The notes: generated by a model not told the origin, from the letters alone. Shown: positions 5,766 through 13,230, counted from the stretch's first letter. The stretch is 13,458 bases of DNA from an uncultured Blautia sp. (GCA_900552095.1 URYM01000024.1:1-13458); one strand, 5' to 3'. A program made the numbers and translations.

Positions 5766-8680
5766 AAAGATATATCCGAAATAAAGTAAGAAAGCTGAAA
5801 CTGAAGAGGACGTCGCTTTTGTACGTTCTGTTTGCCCTGATGGCATTTGTTCTGATTCAGCGGATTTTTTCCCTGCAGATCATTCACGGAGAAGAGTATG
5901 AGAAGAATTTTTCTCTGCAGACAGTAAAAGAGAGGAGCTTAAAAAGCACCCGGGGAAATATTTATGACCGGAACGGAAATGTTCTGGCTTCCAACCGCCT
6001 GACATATTCTGTGACGCTGGAGGATAATGGAAGTTATGATAGCTCACGGGAACAGGATCTTTCTCTGAACGGGGTGATCTATCAGATTATCCAGCTGATC
6101 GAAGCCAACGGAGATTCCATTACAGAAGATTTTCATATTATTGTAGATGAGAGCGGCAGTTATGCTTTTGACGTGACCGGAGTAGCACTGGATCGTTTCC
6201 GGGCGGATGTCTACGGTCACGCTTATATTGAAGATCTGACAGAGCGGGAGGCGAATGCCACTGCCGAGCAGATGATGGAGGATCTGATCGGCGACAGCTA
6301 CAATTATTCCTATGGCCTGAAAGCGGTGAAAAAACCGTATACAGAAGAAGAACTGGCCAGTCATGGACTGCCGGTGGAACTGACCAAAGAGGAAGCGCTT
6401 AAAATAGTGACAGTCCGGTATCAGCTTTTTACCATCAGCTATCAGAAATATATGACCGTTACGGTGGCGACAGATGTAAGCGAAGATACGGTGGCTGCGA
6501 TCATGGAGCGGCAGAGTCAGCTTCAGGGGGTTGACATTGCAGAAGATTTTGTACGGGTATATGAGGACAGCGTCTATTTTGCTTCCATCCTCGGTTATAC
6601 CGGAAAAGTTTCAGCGGAAGAACTGGAACATCTGAAGGCGGAAAATCCGGATTACAACGTGAATTCTATTGTGGGAAAATCCGGGATCGAACAGTATATG
6701 GAGACGACACTCCAGGGACGGGACGGATCTGAGACGGTGTATGTGGACAGTATGGGAAAGGTTCTCTCTATCGATGAAGATTCCAGAAAGGATCCGGTTC
6801 AGGGAAATGACGTGTATCTGACGATTGACAAGGAAATGACCATTGCCACGTACAAGATCCTGGAACAGAGGATTGCCGGTATTCTGGTAAATAAGATTCA
6901 GAATATAAAGGAAGTAAACTGGGACGGTATTACGGATACGGTGCAGATCCCCATACCAATCTATGATGTTTATAATGCGCTGATTGAAAACAGTGTGATT
7001 GATGTCAGCCACTTCGCTCAGACAGACAGTTCTCCGATTGAACAGGATATTTATGCCCGTTTTCAGCAGAAACAGGAGAGTGTGTTTGCTGCTGTCGGTG
7101 CGGAGCTGACAGGAGATTCCCCCCAGGCTTATAAGGATCTCTCTCAGGAAATGAAAGATTATATTGATTACATTGTAGACATTTTCCTGGTACAGGAGGG
7201 TATTTTAAATAAGGACGCCATTGATAAGAGTGATTCTGTCTACCAGACCTGGACGAAGGAGGAGACGATCAGCCTTCAGGAATATCTGACCTATGCGGCA
7301 GGACAGAACTGGATTGATATCTCAGGTATTTACCGGGATGGAGATTACGGGGATTCCACGTATCTGGATTCTCAGGAGGTTTATCAGATCCTGACGCAGT
7401 ATCTCTCAGATGCGCTGCGGACAGATCCGGAATTTTCCAAGATCCTTTACCGCTATATGATTATGAATGATGAGCTGAGCGGAGAAGATCTGGGACAGGT
7501 ACTCTATGAGCAGGGAATTCTCTCAAAGGATGACAGTCATTATGAAGCTTTCATAAGCGGCTCTCTGTCTGCCTATGATCTGATGATCGCCAAGATTACT
7601 TCTCTGGAGATCACACCGGCTATGCTGGCTTTGGATCCCTGTTCCGGATCGGCGGTATTTACCAACCCGCAGAACGGTGAGGTGATTGCCTGTGTCAGCT
7701 ATCCGGGGTATGACAATAACCGGCTGGCAAATCAGATGGATGCAGAGTATTACAGGAAACTGCACAATGATAAATCCACGCCTTTTTACAATAAGGCGAC
7801 CCAGCAGAGGACAGCGCCGGGATCTACCTTTAAGCTGGTTACTTCTGTAGCAGGACTGATGGAGGGCACGATTACGCCCAGCACTACCTTTAACTGTACT
7901 GGTGTGTTTGATAAAATTGAGACGCCGCTGCACTGCTGGAACACCCATGGACACGGATCTTTGAACGTGGAGGGCGGAATTGCCAATTCCTGTAATGTGT
8001 TTATGGCAAATACTGTCTATGCCATGGGTCTTGACGAAAATGGCAAATTCAGCGATAACGCGGCGCTTCAGACACTGGCTTCCTATGCCAGAATGTTTGA
8101 CTTTGATAAGAAATCGGGAATTGAGATCACAGAATCGGAACCTCATATTTCTGATTCCGCAGCTATCCCGTCCTCTATCGGACAGGGTACCAATAACTTT
8201 ACAACTTCCCAGCTCGCCCGGTATGCCACTACACTGGCAAACAGCGGAACCAGTTACCGTCTGTCTCTGATCGACAAGGTAACAGATTCTCAGGGTGAAC
8301 TGATAAAAGACTATACGCCGGAAGTGGAGAGTGAGCTGGATGTCCCGGCATATATCTGGGATGAAGTTCATGCCGGGATGCGGACCGTTGTTCAGAAGCT
8401 TGCGCCTTTCAGAGGATTTGAAGTGGAAGTGGCGGGAAAGACCGGTACAGCTCAGGAGTCTGACAAAAGACCGGATCACGGTCTCTTTGTAGGCTATGCA
8501 CCTTACGATAACCCTTCCCTGGCATTCTGTGTCAGAATCCCGTTCAGTTATACAGCGGGGAATTCGGCAGTAGCAGCCAAGGATATGATGAGCTACTATT
8601 TCAATCTGGAAGATGAAGCCGACATCCTGACCGGAAAGGCAAGCATGGACGGACTTGTGAGTCAGCGTACCGACGGTTAA
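5750..8680 (+). CDS. mrdA: Penicillin-binding protein 2, class B transpeptidase with large insert
   Basis: Class B PBP of the PBP2/MrdA type, 976 residues, which crosslinks peptidoglycan during side-wall growth with RodA. A basic N-terminus leads to one membrane anchor at about residues 22-42. The dimerisation domain has the family hallmark RGNIYDRNGNVLASN, and the linker VYLTIDKEMTIATYKILEQR (about 355-375) marks the approach to the transpeptidase. The transpeptidase shows all three motifs: S692-TFK, S747-CN and K897-TG. It is much longer than usual PBP2 (600-700). The excess is one block of about 230-250 residues, from about 385 to 620, between the linker and DPCSGSAVFTNPQNGEVIACVSYPGYD. 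The insert is acidic, rich in Tyr, Asp and Gln, and unlike any domain I know. The start is TTG 5750, with GGAAGGA at 5732-5738 upstream, inside the mreD end. The next gene follows after 59 bp. Confidence 0.95.
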   Translation: MVKKIKRYIRNKVRKLKLKRTSLLYVLFALMAFVLIQRIFSLQIIHGEEYEKNFSLQTVKERSLKSTRGNIYDRNGNVLASNRLTYSVTLEDNGSYDSSREQDLSLNGVIYQIIQLIEANGDSITEDFHIIVDESGSYAFDVTGVALDRFRADVYGHAYIEDLTEREANATAEQMMEDLIGDSYNYSYGLKAVKKPYTEEELASHGLPVELTKEEALKIVTVRYQLFTISYQKYMTVTVATDVSEDTVAAIMERQSQLQGVDIAEDFVRVYEDSVYFASILGYTGKVSAEELEHLKAENPDYNVNSIVGKSGIEQYMETTLQGRDGSETVYVDSMGKVLSIDEDSRKDPVQGNDVYLTIDKEMTIATYKILEQRIAGILVNKIQNIKEVNWDGITDTVQIPIPIYDVYNALIENSVIDVSHFAQTDSSPIEQDIYARFQQKQESVFAAVGAELTGDSPQAYKDLSQEMKDYIDYIVDIFLVQEGILNKDAIDKSDSVYQTWTKEETISLQEYLTYAAGQNWIDISGIYRDGDYGDSTYLDSQEVYQILTQYLSDALRTDPEFSKILYRYMIMNDELSGEDLGQVLYEQGILSKDDSHYEAFISGSLSAYDLMIAKITSLEITPAMLALDPCSGSAVFTNPQNGEVIACVSYPGYDNNRLANQMDAEYYRKLHNDKSTPFYNKATQQRTAPGSTFKLVTSVAGLMEGTITPSTTFNCTGVFDKIETPLHCWNTHGHGSLNVEGGIANSCNVFMANTVYAMGLDENGKFSDNAALQTLASYARMFDFDKKSGIEITESEPHISDSAAIPSSIGQGTNNFTTSQLARYATTLANSGTSYRLSLIDKVTDSQGELIKDYTPEVESELDVPAYIWDEVHAGMRTVVQKLAPFRGFEVEVAGKTGTAQESDKRPDHGLFVGYAPYDNPSLAFCVRIPFSYTAGNSAVAAKDMMSYYFNLEDEADILTGKASMDGLVSQRTDG

Positions 8681-8739
8681 GACAGCGGGAGAATGTACTT
8701 AAGAGAAGTATACATAACCGGAATAGCAGGAGGATTCAT

Positions 8740-9519
8740 ATGAGTGAAGTAATTGTAGTTACATCAGGAAAAGGCGGTGTGGGAAAGACGACCACAGCCG
8801 CCAACATAGGAACGGGGCTGGCGGCTCTGGACAAGAAAGTGGTGATGGTGGATACGGATATCGGTTTGAGAAACCTGGATGTAGTTCTGGGACTTGAAAA
8901 TCGCATTGTCTATAATCTGGTGGATGTGATCGAGGGAAACTGCCGTTTAAAGCAGGCGCTGATCCGGGATAAACATAATCCCAATCTCTGCCTTCTTCCT
9001 TCCGCCCAGACCAGGGATAAAACAGCAGTATCTCCGGAACAGATGAAGAAACTCTGTGAGGATCTGAAAGAAGAGTTTGACTATGTGATCCTGGACTGTC
9101 CGGCCGGAATTGAGCAGGGTTTTAAAAATGCTATTGCAGGGGCTTCCCGGGCAATCGTAGTGACGACGCCGGAGGTCTCGGCGATCCGGGATGCAGACCG
9201 GATCATCGGACTTCTGGAAGCGGCAGAGCTGCATAACATATACCTGATCATCAACCGTCTCAGAATGGATATGATCCGGCGGGGTGACATGATGTCTGTG
9301 GAAGATGTGGTAGATATTCTGGCTGTGGATCTTCTGGGAGCCATTCCGGATGATGAACAGGTGGTGATCTCTACCAATCAGGGAGAACCGCTGGCCGGTT
9401 CAGAATCTCTGGCCGGAAAGGCTTATCAGAATATCTGTAGAAGGATCATGGGGGAGGAGATACCACTTCTGGATCTGACACCAAAGAAAAGTGTATGGAA
9501 ACGGTTATTTAAAAAATAA
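8740..9519 (+). CDS. minD: Septum-site determining ATPase MinD
   Basis: MinD, 259 residues, a membrane-associated ParA/MinD-class ATPase that places the division site. The deviant Walker A motif GKGGVGKT lies at residues 10-17, with the signature Lys11. Switch I is VDTDIGLRNLDVVLGL (from residue 37) and the Walker B strand is YVILDCPAGIE. The C-terminus ends in an amphipathic basic membrane-targeting helix (KSVWKRLFKK), as expected. Start ATG 8740 is preceded by AGGAGG at 8728-8733 with 6-base spacing, the strongest RBS in the operon. A minC gene is normally found between mrdA and minD in this gene order, but only 59 bp lie here. MinD is followed by MinE 16 bp downstream. Confidence 0.98.
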   Translation: MSEVIVVTSGKGGVGKTTTAANIGTGLAALDKKVVMVDTDIGLRNLDVVLGLENRIVYNLVDVIEGNCRLKQALIRDKHNPNLCLLPSAQTRDKTAVSPEQMKKLCEDLKEEFDYVILDCPAGIEQGFKNAIAGASRAIVVTTPEVSAIRDADRIIGLLEAAELHNIYLIINRLRMDMIRRGDMMSVEDVVDILAVDLLGAIPDDEQVVISTNQGEPLAGSESLAGKAYQNICRRIMGEEIPLLDLTPKKSVWKRLFKK

Positions 9520-9535
9520 AAAGGAGGCTGTTTTT

Positions 9536-9775
9536 ATGTTCTTTTCAAAAAGGGGAAAATCCGGAAATGTAGCGAAAGACCGGTTAAAACTTTTACTTCT
9601 TGCGGAGCATGTGGAGTGTTCTCCGCACACCATGCAGATGCTAAAAAATGATATGGCACAGACGGCGGGAAAATATTTTTCCGTGGACAGCGGACAGGTT
9701 GTGATCTCATTCAGTCAGTCGCCGCCGGTGCTGACTGCCCGGCTGCCGCTGAAAAATCCGGTACATTCCTTTTGA
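9536..9775 (+). CDS. minE: Cell division topological specificity factor MinE
   Basis: MinE, 79 residues, slightly shorter than the usual 85-90. It stimulates MinD ATPase activity and releases MinD from the membrane. The N-terminal membrane-touching stretch (MFFSKRGKSGNVAKD) is followed by the MinD-contacting helix RLKLLLLAEHVECSPHTM, matching the conserved RLxxxLxxE pattern. The rest forms the beta-rich dimer domain (MLKNDMAQTAGKYFSVDSGQ and VVISFSQSPPVLTARLPL). I chose ATG 9536 because AAGGAGG lies at 9520-9526; the frame is open back to GTG 9491, which would overlap minD and add a non-family tail. The MinE-plus-MinD pair suggests an oscillating Min system. It lies 37 bp before rodA. Confidence 0.93.
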   Translation: MFFSKRGKSGNVAKDRLKLLLLAEHVECSPHTMQMLKNDMAQTAGKYFSVDSGQVVISFSQSPPVLTARLPLKNPVHSF

Positions 9776-9812
9776 TCTTCTGCAAACTACACAATAAGAT
9801 AAGGGTGTTTAC

Positions 9813-10967
9813 ATGTTTCGATTATATAAACTGAAAAATTATAATTTCCGGCTGGTAATTCTGCTTGCAGCAATCTCTTCCATGGGAGTGATGCTGGTCG
9901 GGAGCGCTATGAAGTCCCTACAGATGCGTCAGCTGGGCGGAGTTCTGCTGGGCGCGACAGTTATGGTTGTCGTATCGCTGATTGATTTTTCCTGGATCCT
10001 GAATTTTTCCTGGATTTTGTATGGAATTAACCTGATCCTGCTTCTGGCTGTAGTGATCATGGGAAATGATGCCAAGGGCGCAACCCGCTGGCTCAAGATC
10101 GGGCCGATCCAGTTTCAGCCTACGGAGTTATCCAAGATCCTTCTCATTATCTTTTTTGCTAAATTTCTGATGGATCATGAGAATGATCTGAATAAGCCAA
10201 AAACAATTTTAAAGGCGACAGGGCTTCTGGCTGTACCCCTTTCCATGATTCTTATTCAGCCGGATCTGAAGAACACGATTACGATCGCACTGCTGTTCTG
10301 TGTCCTGATGTATCTGGCCGGGCTCAGTTACAAAATTATCGGAGGAATCCTGCTGGCTGCGGTTCCGCTGGCGGCTGTCTTTCTTCTGATCGTGGTACAG
10401 CCGGACCAGAAGCTCTTAAAGGATTACCAGAGGAACCGTATCATGGCATTTCTTTATCCCGGGGATGAGGAATATTCGGACGACACGATGCAGCAGGATA
10501 ATTCCATTATGGCGATCGGTTCAGGAAAACTTACCGGAAAAGGATATAATAACAGTAAGGTGTCCTCTGTGAATAAGGCAAATTTCGTATCTGAGATTCA
10601 GACAGACTTTATTTTTGCGGTGGCAGGGGAGGAACTGGGATTTGTGGGAGCAAGCGCGATCATTCTGCTGCTCTTTGCCATTTCTGTAGAATGTCTTCTC
10701 ACAGCCCGTCGGGCAAAAGATCTGTCCGGAAGGCTGATCTGCTGCGGGGTGGGAACCCTGGTGGCTTTCCAGAGCTTTCTGAATATCTGTGTGGCCACCG
10801 GACTTACGCCCAACACAGGAACACCGCTTCCTTTTGTCAGTTATGGACTCTCCTCGCTGGTCAGTCTTTTTATTGGGATGGGACTTGTTTTAAATGTGGG
10901 ACTGCAGAATCGAAATTATTTTGGAGGAGAAAAGCATGAACATCGGATTAATCGCACACGATTCTAA
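9813..10967 (+). CDS. rodA: RodA/FtsW-family SEDS peptidoglycan glycosyltransferase
   Basis: SEDS protein, 384 residues with about ten membrane helices, which polymerises lipid II into glycan strands together with a class B PBP (here PBP2). Signatures are RWLKIGPIQFQPTELSKI, AIGSGKLTGKGYNNSK followed by VSEIQTDFIFAVAGEELGFVG (with the conserved Asp of the TDFIF motif), and TGLTPNTGTPLPFVSYGLSS. The last differs from the common SYGGSS by a Leu. Its position beside mreBCD and mrdA favours RodA over FtsW or SpoVE. ATG 9813 has a modest SD (AAGGGTG at 9801-9807). The frame continues for 32 bp past the mgsA start, adding a polar tail (GGEKHEHRINRTRF) after the usual GLQNRNY-type end. Confidence 0.95.
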   Translation: MFRLYKLKNYNFRLVILLAAISSMGVMLVGSAMKSLQMRQLGGVLLGATVMVVVSLIDFSWILNFSWILYGINLILLLAVVIMGNDAKGATRWLKIGPIQFQPTELSKILLIIFFAKFLMDHENDLNKPKTILKATGLLAVPLSMILIQPDLKNTITIALLFCVLMYLAGLSYKIIGGILLAAVPLAAVFLLIVVQPDQKLLKDYQRNRIMAFLYPGDEEYSDDTMQQDNSIMAIGSGKLTGKGYNNSKVSSVNKANFVSEIQTDFIFAVAGEELGFVGASAIILLLFAISVECLLTARRAKDLSGRLICCGVGTLVAFQSFLNICVATGLTPNTGTPLPFVSYGLSSLVSLFIGMGLVLNVGLQNRNYFGGEKHEHRINRTRF

Positions 10968-11331
10968 AAAGAAATTAATGCAGAATTTCTGCGTGGCTTA
11001 CCGGAATATACTGAGCAGACATAATCTTTTTGCCACCGGAACCACAGGCCGTCTGGTAGAGGAGGCGGCCAATCTGCCGGTTCATAAATTTCTGGCCGGA
11101 CATGTGGGCGGAGTTCAGCAGCTGGGAGCACAGATTGAAACCAACGATATGGATTTGGTTATTTTTCTTCGGGAACCTTTTTCCCCGAAAAAGCATGAAC
11201 CGGATGCCCATATTATTTTCCGGCTCTGTGATACCCATTGTATTCCGCTGGCCACAAATCTGGCTACCGCGGAACTTTTGATCAAATCTCTGGAAAGAGG
11301 AGAGATGGACTGGCGTGAAGTTTACAAATAG
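10936..11331 (+). CDS. mgsA: Methylglyoxal synthase-like protein, catalytic Asp replaced
   Basis: MgsA-family protein, 131 residues, similar in length to the Bacillus enzyme. The family turns dihydroxyacetone phosphate into methylglyoxal and phosphate in the cytoplasm. The fold motifs are present: IALIAHD-type start (LIAHD9), ATGTTG at 33-38, LVIFLREPF, H87-EPD90 and PLATNLATAELLI. The loop that reads SGPxGGDQQxGA in E. coli and B. subtilis reads AGHVGGVQQLGA here. The catalytic base Asp71 of E. coli is thus Val60 (codon GTT, 11113-11115), and the phosphate-binding Ser is Ala54. Asp20, His98 and Asp101 equivalents remain. ATG 10936 has GGAGG at 10923-10927 and lies 32 bp inside the rodA end. 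Activity is doubtful if the alignment holds. A role tied to the wall operon is possible but unproven. Confidence 0.88.
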   Translation: MNIGLIAHDSKKKLMQNFCVAYRNILSRHNLFATGTTGRLVEEAANLPVHKFLAGHVGGVQQLGAQIETNDMDLVIFLREPFSPKKHEPDAHIIFRLCDTHCIPLATNLATAELLIKSLERGEMDWREVYK

Positions 11332-12364
11332 AGAAAAGAAGGCTGAAAAAATCAGCAAAAAGGAAAAAAGCAATATCAGGATTCTGAATCGGATGTTTCT
11401 GGCTGTAGTTTTGATCATTGTTGTTCTGCTTATTATTCTTGGCATTTTAGTCCTCAGAAAGAAAACGGGACTTTCTCTTGAGATGCCCTATGAGGAGCAT
11501 ATGACAGCCCTGTCGGAGCAGGAAGAAGGACTGCAGCTTGCCGAAAGTTTTGCTCAGGATCTGTGTGTATCAGGGGATAAAATCCCGCTTGAAGGAATTT
11601 CTTTTCCGGCAGAAGAGAAAGCAGGACTTTTTGATCTGGATGCAAAAGAGGTGCGCTTTGCCCAAAATATCCATCAGCGGGCATATCCGGCCAGTATTAC
11701 GAAGGTTATGACAGCCCTTCTTGCGGCGAAATACGGAAATATGGATGAGGAAGTGACGATAAGTGCCCGGGCTGTGGATCTGGGTGAGGATTCCCAGCTG
11801 TGTGGTCTGAAAGAGGGGGATCGGGTAACCCTTGATGAACTTTACCGGGGAATGGTGATCTTTTCCGGAAACGACGCTGCCATGGCGATTGCCGAGCAGG
11901 TGGGAGGAAGCGAAGAGCAGTTTGTAGAGATGATGAATGAAGAAGCCAGACGGCTGGGGGCTACCAACACGCATTTTGTCAATCCCCACGGCCTTCAGGA
12001 TGAGAATCATTATACCACAGTATATGATATTTATCTGATCCTCAGGGAGGCCATGAAATACGATAGTTTTATGGATGTGGCGAAAGAAGGGTATTGTACT
12101 TTGCATGTGACTCATAAGGACGGTACCCGGGAGGCGCTCTATCTCTCTTCTACAGATAAATATATGGTAGGTCAGGCAGAACCGCCAAAGGGAGTCACGG
12201 TAATCGGCGGAAAAACGGGAACTACGGATGAGGCGGGATCCTGTCTTGCGCTGATCAGCCAGAATTCTTATGGTCAGCCGTTTATTTCCATTGTGCTGAA
12301 TGCCTCCGGAAAGACAGCTCTGTATGATCATATGAATCAGCTTCTTGGTCAGATAAATGTATAA
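11315..12364 (+). CDS. D-alanyl-D-alanine carboxypeptidase, peptidase S11
   Basis: Low-molecular-weight PBP of the S11 (DacA/DacF-like) type, 349 residues, which removes the terminal D-Ala from peptidoglycan stem peptides outside the membrane. A very basic N-terminus precedes a single hydrophobic segment at about residues 27-47 (MFLAVVLIIVVLLIILGILV) with no clear cleavage site, so it is likely anchored at the N-terminus. All three active-site motifs are present: S127-ITK, S184-GN and K300-TG. The usual C-terminal beta domain with an amphipathic anchor is absent; the protein ends about 50 residues after KTG. I use GTG 11315, which overlaps mgsA by 17 bp. GAGGAG at 11297-11302 is a little far (12 bases), so the start is less certain. 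It is the last gene of the wall operon. Confidence 0.93.
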   Translation: MKFTNREKKAEKISKKEKSNIRILNRMFLAVVLIIVVLLIILGILVLRKKTGLSLEMPYEEHMTALSEQEEGLQLAESFAQDLCVSGDKIPLEGISFPAEEKAGLFDLDAKEVRFAQNIHQRAYPASITKVMTALLAAKYGNMDEEVTISARAVDLGEDSQLCGLKEGDRVTLDELYRGMVIFSGNDAAMAIAEQVGGSEEQFVEMMNEEARRLGATNTHFVNPHGLQDENHYTTVYDIYLILREAMKYDSFMDVAKEGYCTLHVTHKDGTREALYLSSTDKYMVGQAEPPKGVTVIGGKTGTTDEAGSCLALISQNSYGQPFISIVLNASGKTALYDHMNQLLGQINV

Positions 12365-12401
12365 AATTTTTATAATTTTCAAATTTTATTGTTGTTTTTT
12401 T
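12361..12401 (+). terminator. Possible AT-only terminator after the wall operon
   Basis: ATAAAATTT at 12361-12369 and AAATTTTAT at 12381-12389 form a perfect 9-bp inverted repeat with an 11-base loop, followed by a T-rich run to 12401. The stem has no G or C, so it is much weaker than a standard terminator. It overlaps the carboxypeptidase stop and abuts the -35 of the next promoter, where a boundary is expected. Confidence 0.35.
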
Positions 12402-12420
12402 GTGAAAAACACCGTATAAT
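12392..12420 (+). promoter_or_regulatory. Sigma-A-like promoter for the P-loop gene
   Basis: TTGTTT at 12392-12397 and a perfect TATAAT at 12415-12420 are separated by 17 bases, in very AT-rich DNA. The expected start near 12427 gives a leader of about 55 bases with TAAGGAGG at 12466-12473. It isolates the P-loop gene from the wall operon. Confidence 0.72.
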
Positions 12421-12481
12421 TAGGACTATAAATAAAGCTTTTCAGCAAAATTACATATCAAGATCTAAGGAGGAAACTGCT

Positions 12482-12901
12482 ATGGTTCAATTAATTGTAG
12501 GCAATAAAGGAAAGGGAAAAACTAAGCAGCTTTTAGACAGAGTGAATTCTGCGATCAAAGAGGCAAACGGCAACATTGTCTATCTGGATAAAAGTTCCAA
12601 GCATATGTATGATTTGAATAATAAGGTGCGGCTGATCGATGTATCCACATATCCTCTCCGAAACTGCAGTGAGTTTATCGGTTTTGTCTGCGGTATTGTA
12701 TCTCAGGATCACGATCTGGAACAAATGTATCTGGACAGTTTTCTGAAAATTGCTCAGCTGGAAGGGCAGGATATTACAGATGCGCTTGAAGAGCTGAAGA
12801 AGATCGGCGAGCTGTTCAATGTTAATTTTACCATCAGCATTTCTCTTGATGAAAAAGATATTCCGGAAACGTTAAAAGAAAACATTATCGTTTCCTTATA
12901 G
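12482..12901 (+). CDS. Small P-loop protein of unknown function
   Basis: Protein of 139 residues that starts almost at once with a Walker A motif, GNKGKGKT at residues 7-14 (GxxGxGKT), after a short hydrophobic strand (VQLIV). No classical Walker B is obvious; NGNIVYLDKSS (about 37-47) and KVRLIDVS (about 56-63) are candidate strands ending in Asp. The middle has the family-like block FIGFVCGIVSQDHDLEQMYL, and the C-terminus is acidic with alternating helix and strand. No signal peptide or membrane segment is seen, so it should be a cytoplasmic nucleotide-binding protein. I do not recognise a named function; I recall similar sequences in Lachnospiraceae as hypothetical or ATPase proteins. ATG 12482 has TAAGGAGG eight bases upstream. 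Own promoter and terminator make it a single-gene unit with probably good expression. Confidence 0.85.
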   Translation: MVQLIVGNKGKGKTKQLLDRVNSAIKEANGNIVYLDKSSKHMYDLNNKVRLIDVSTYPLRNCSEFIGFVCGIVSQDHDLEQMYLDSFLKIAQLEGQDITDALEELKKIGELFNVNFTISISLDEKDIPETLKENIIVSL

Positions 12902-12913
12902 ACCAAAAGAAAT

Positions 12914-12931
12914 TTTCTGTATGTACAGAAG
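12914..12931. repeat. Short inverted repeat after the P-loop gene
   Basis: TTCTGTA (12915-12921) and TACAGAA (12924-12930) are perfect inverted copies separated by TG. The site is 13 bases after the stop and just before the terminator stem. It could be a small RNA hairpin at the mRNA end or chance; no function is shown. Confidence 0.4.
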
Positions 12932-12932
12932 A

Positions 12933-12990
12933 AAAGAGCTGTCCGGATAAGGATCAGGCATATGCCTTCTTCCTTCGGACAGCTTTTTCT
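12933..12990. terminator. Strong, probably bidirectional terminator
   Basis: AGCTGTCCG at 12937-12945 pairs perfectly with CGGACAGCT at 12976-12984. A second stem, AAGGA (12949-12953) with TCCTT (12971-12975), continues it after a 3-base bulge. The tip holds the 12-bp palindrome AGGCATATGCCT (12956-12967). TTTTTCT follows on the plus strand, and the flanking A-rich GAAAAG gives a U-rich run on the minus strand. It ends the P-loop gene and can also stop the convergent DUF378-like gene. Confidence 0.88.
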
Positions 12991-13023
12991 ATGCCAGGCA
13001 TTCCTGCTGATTGGCGTCAGGTA

Positions 13024-13230
13024 TCAGTGTTCCTCTCCATTCCAGATCCTTCCGAAGAAGGTAAAAAGATAGAGACCGCATACCGCTACAAGAACGTAGA
13101 TGATTCTTGAGAGCAGGGACATGTTTCCAAATAAAAATGCTACCAGATCAAAACGGAAAAGACCGATTAAGCCCCAGTTCAGCGCGCCGACAATGCTCAG
13201 AATGAGTGCTGTGTAGTCTAAAGCTTTCAT
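13024..13230 (-). CDS. DUF378 family small membrane protein
   Basis: Protein of 68 residues on the minus strand with two hydrophobic helices, ALILSIVGALNWGLIGLF and LLSRIIYVLVAVCGLYLF. The motif IVGALNWGLIGLFRFDLVAFLFG is the signature of DUF378 (YuzA-like) proteins, and the length is normal for that family. The function of the family is unknown; it is a small integral membrane protein. ATG at 13228-13230 is preceded on its strand by GGAGG (plus-strand 13238-13242), 7 bases upstream. It converges on the terminator at 12933-12990. I found no convincing minus-strand promoter in the 144 bp upstream. Confidence 0.9.
   Translation of the reverse strand: MKALDYTALILSIVGALNWGLIGLFRFDLVAFLFGNMSLLSRIIYVLVAVCGLYLFTFFGRIWNGEEH

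Noticed and set aside
7523..8479. 318-codon open frame on the minus strand inside mrdA
   Set aside because: It is a shadow of a gene with all three PBP motifs; its peptide has no recognisable domain and is rich in Arg, Cys and His as antisense frames are.
8681..8739. Internal promoter before minD (TATACA at 8709-8714)
   Set aside because: No -35-like hexamer lies at a suitable distance; the strong RBS alone explains the spacing.
9491..9535. GTG 9491 as the minE start
   Set aside because: It overlaps the end of minD and lacks an SD; ATG 9536 has AAGGAGG just upstream.
10923..10967. Frameshift between rodA and mgsA
   Set aside because: Both proteins are complete by family comparison, and mgsA has its own SD and ATG; a 32-bp overlap is enough to explain the two frames.
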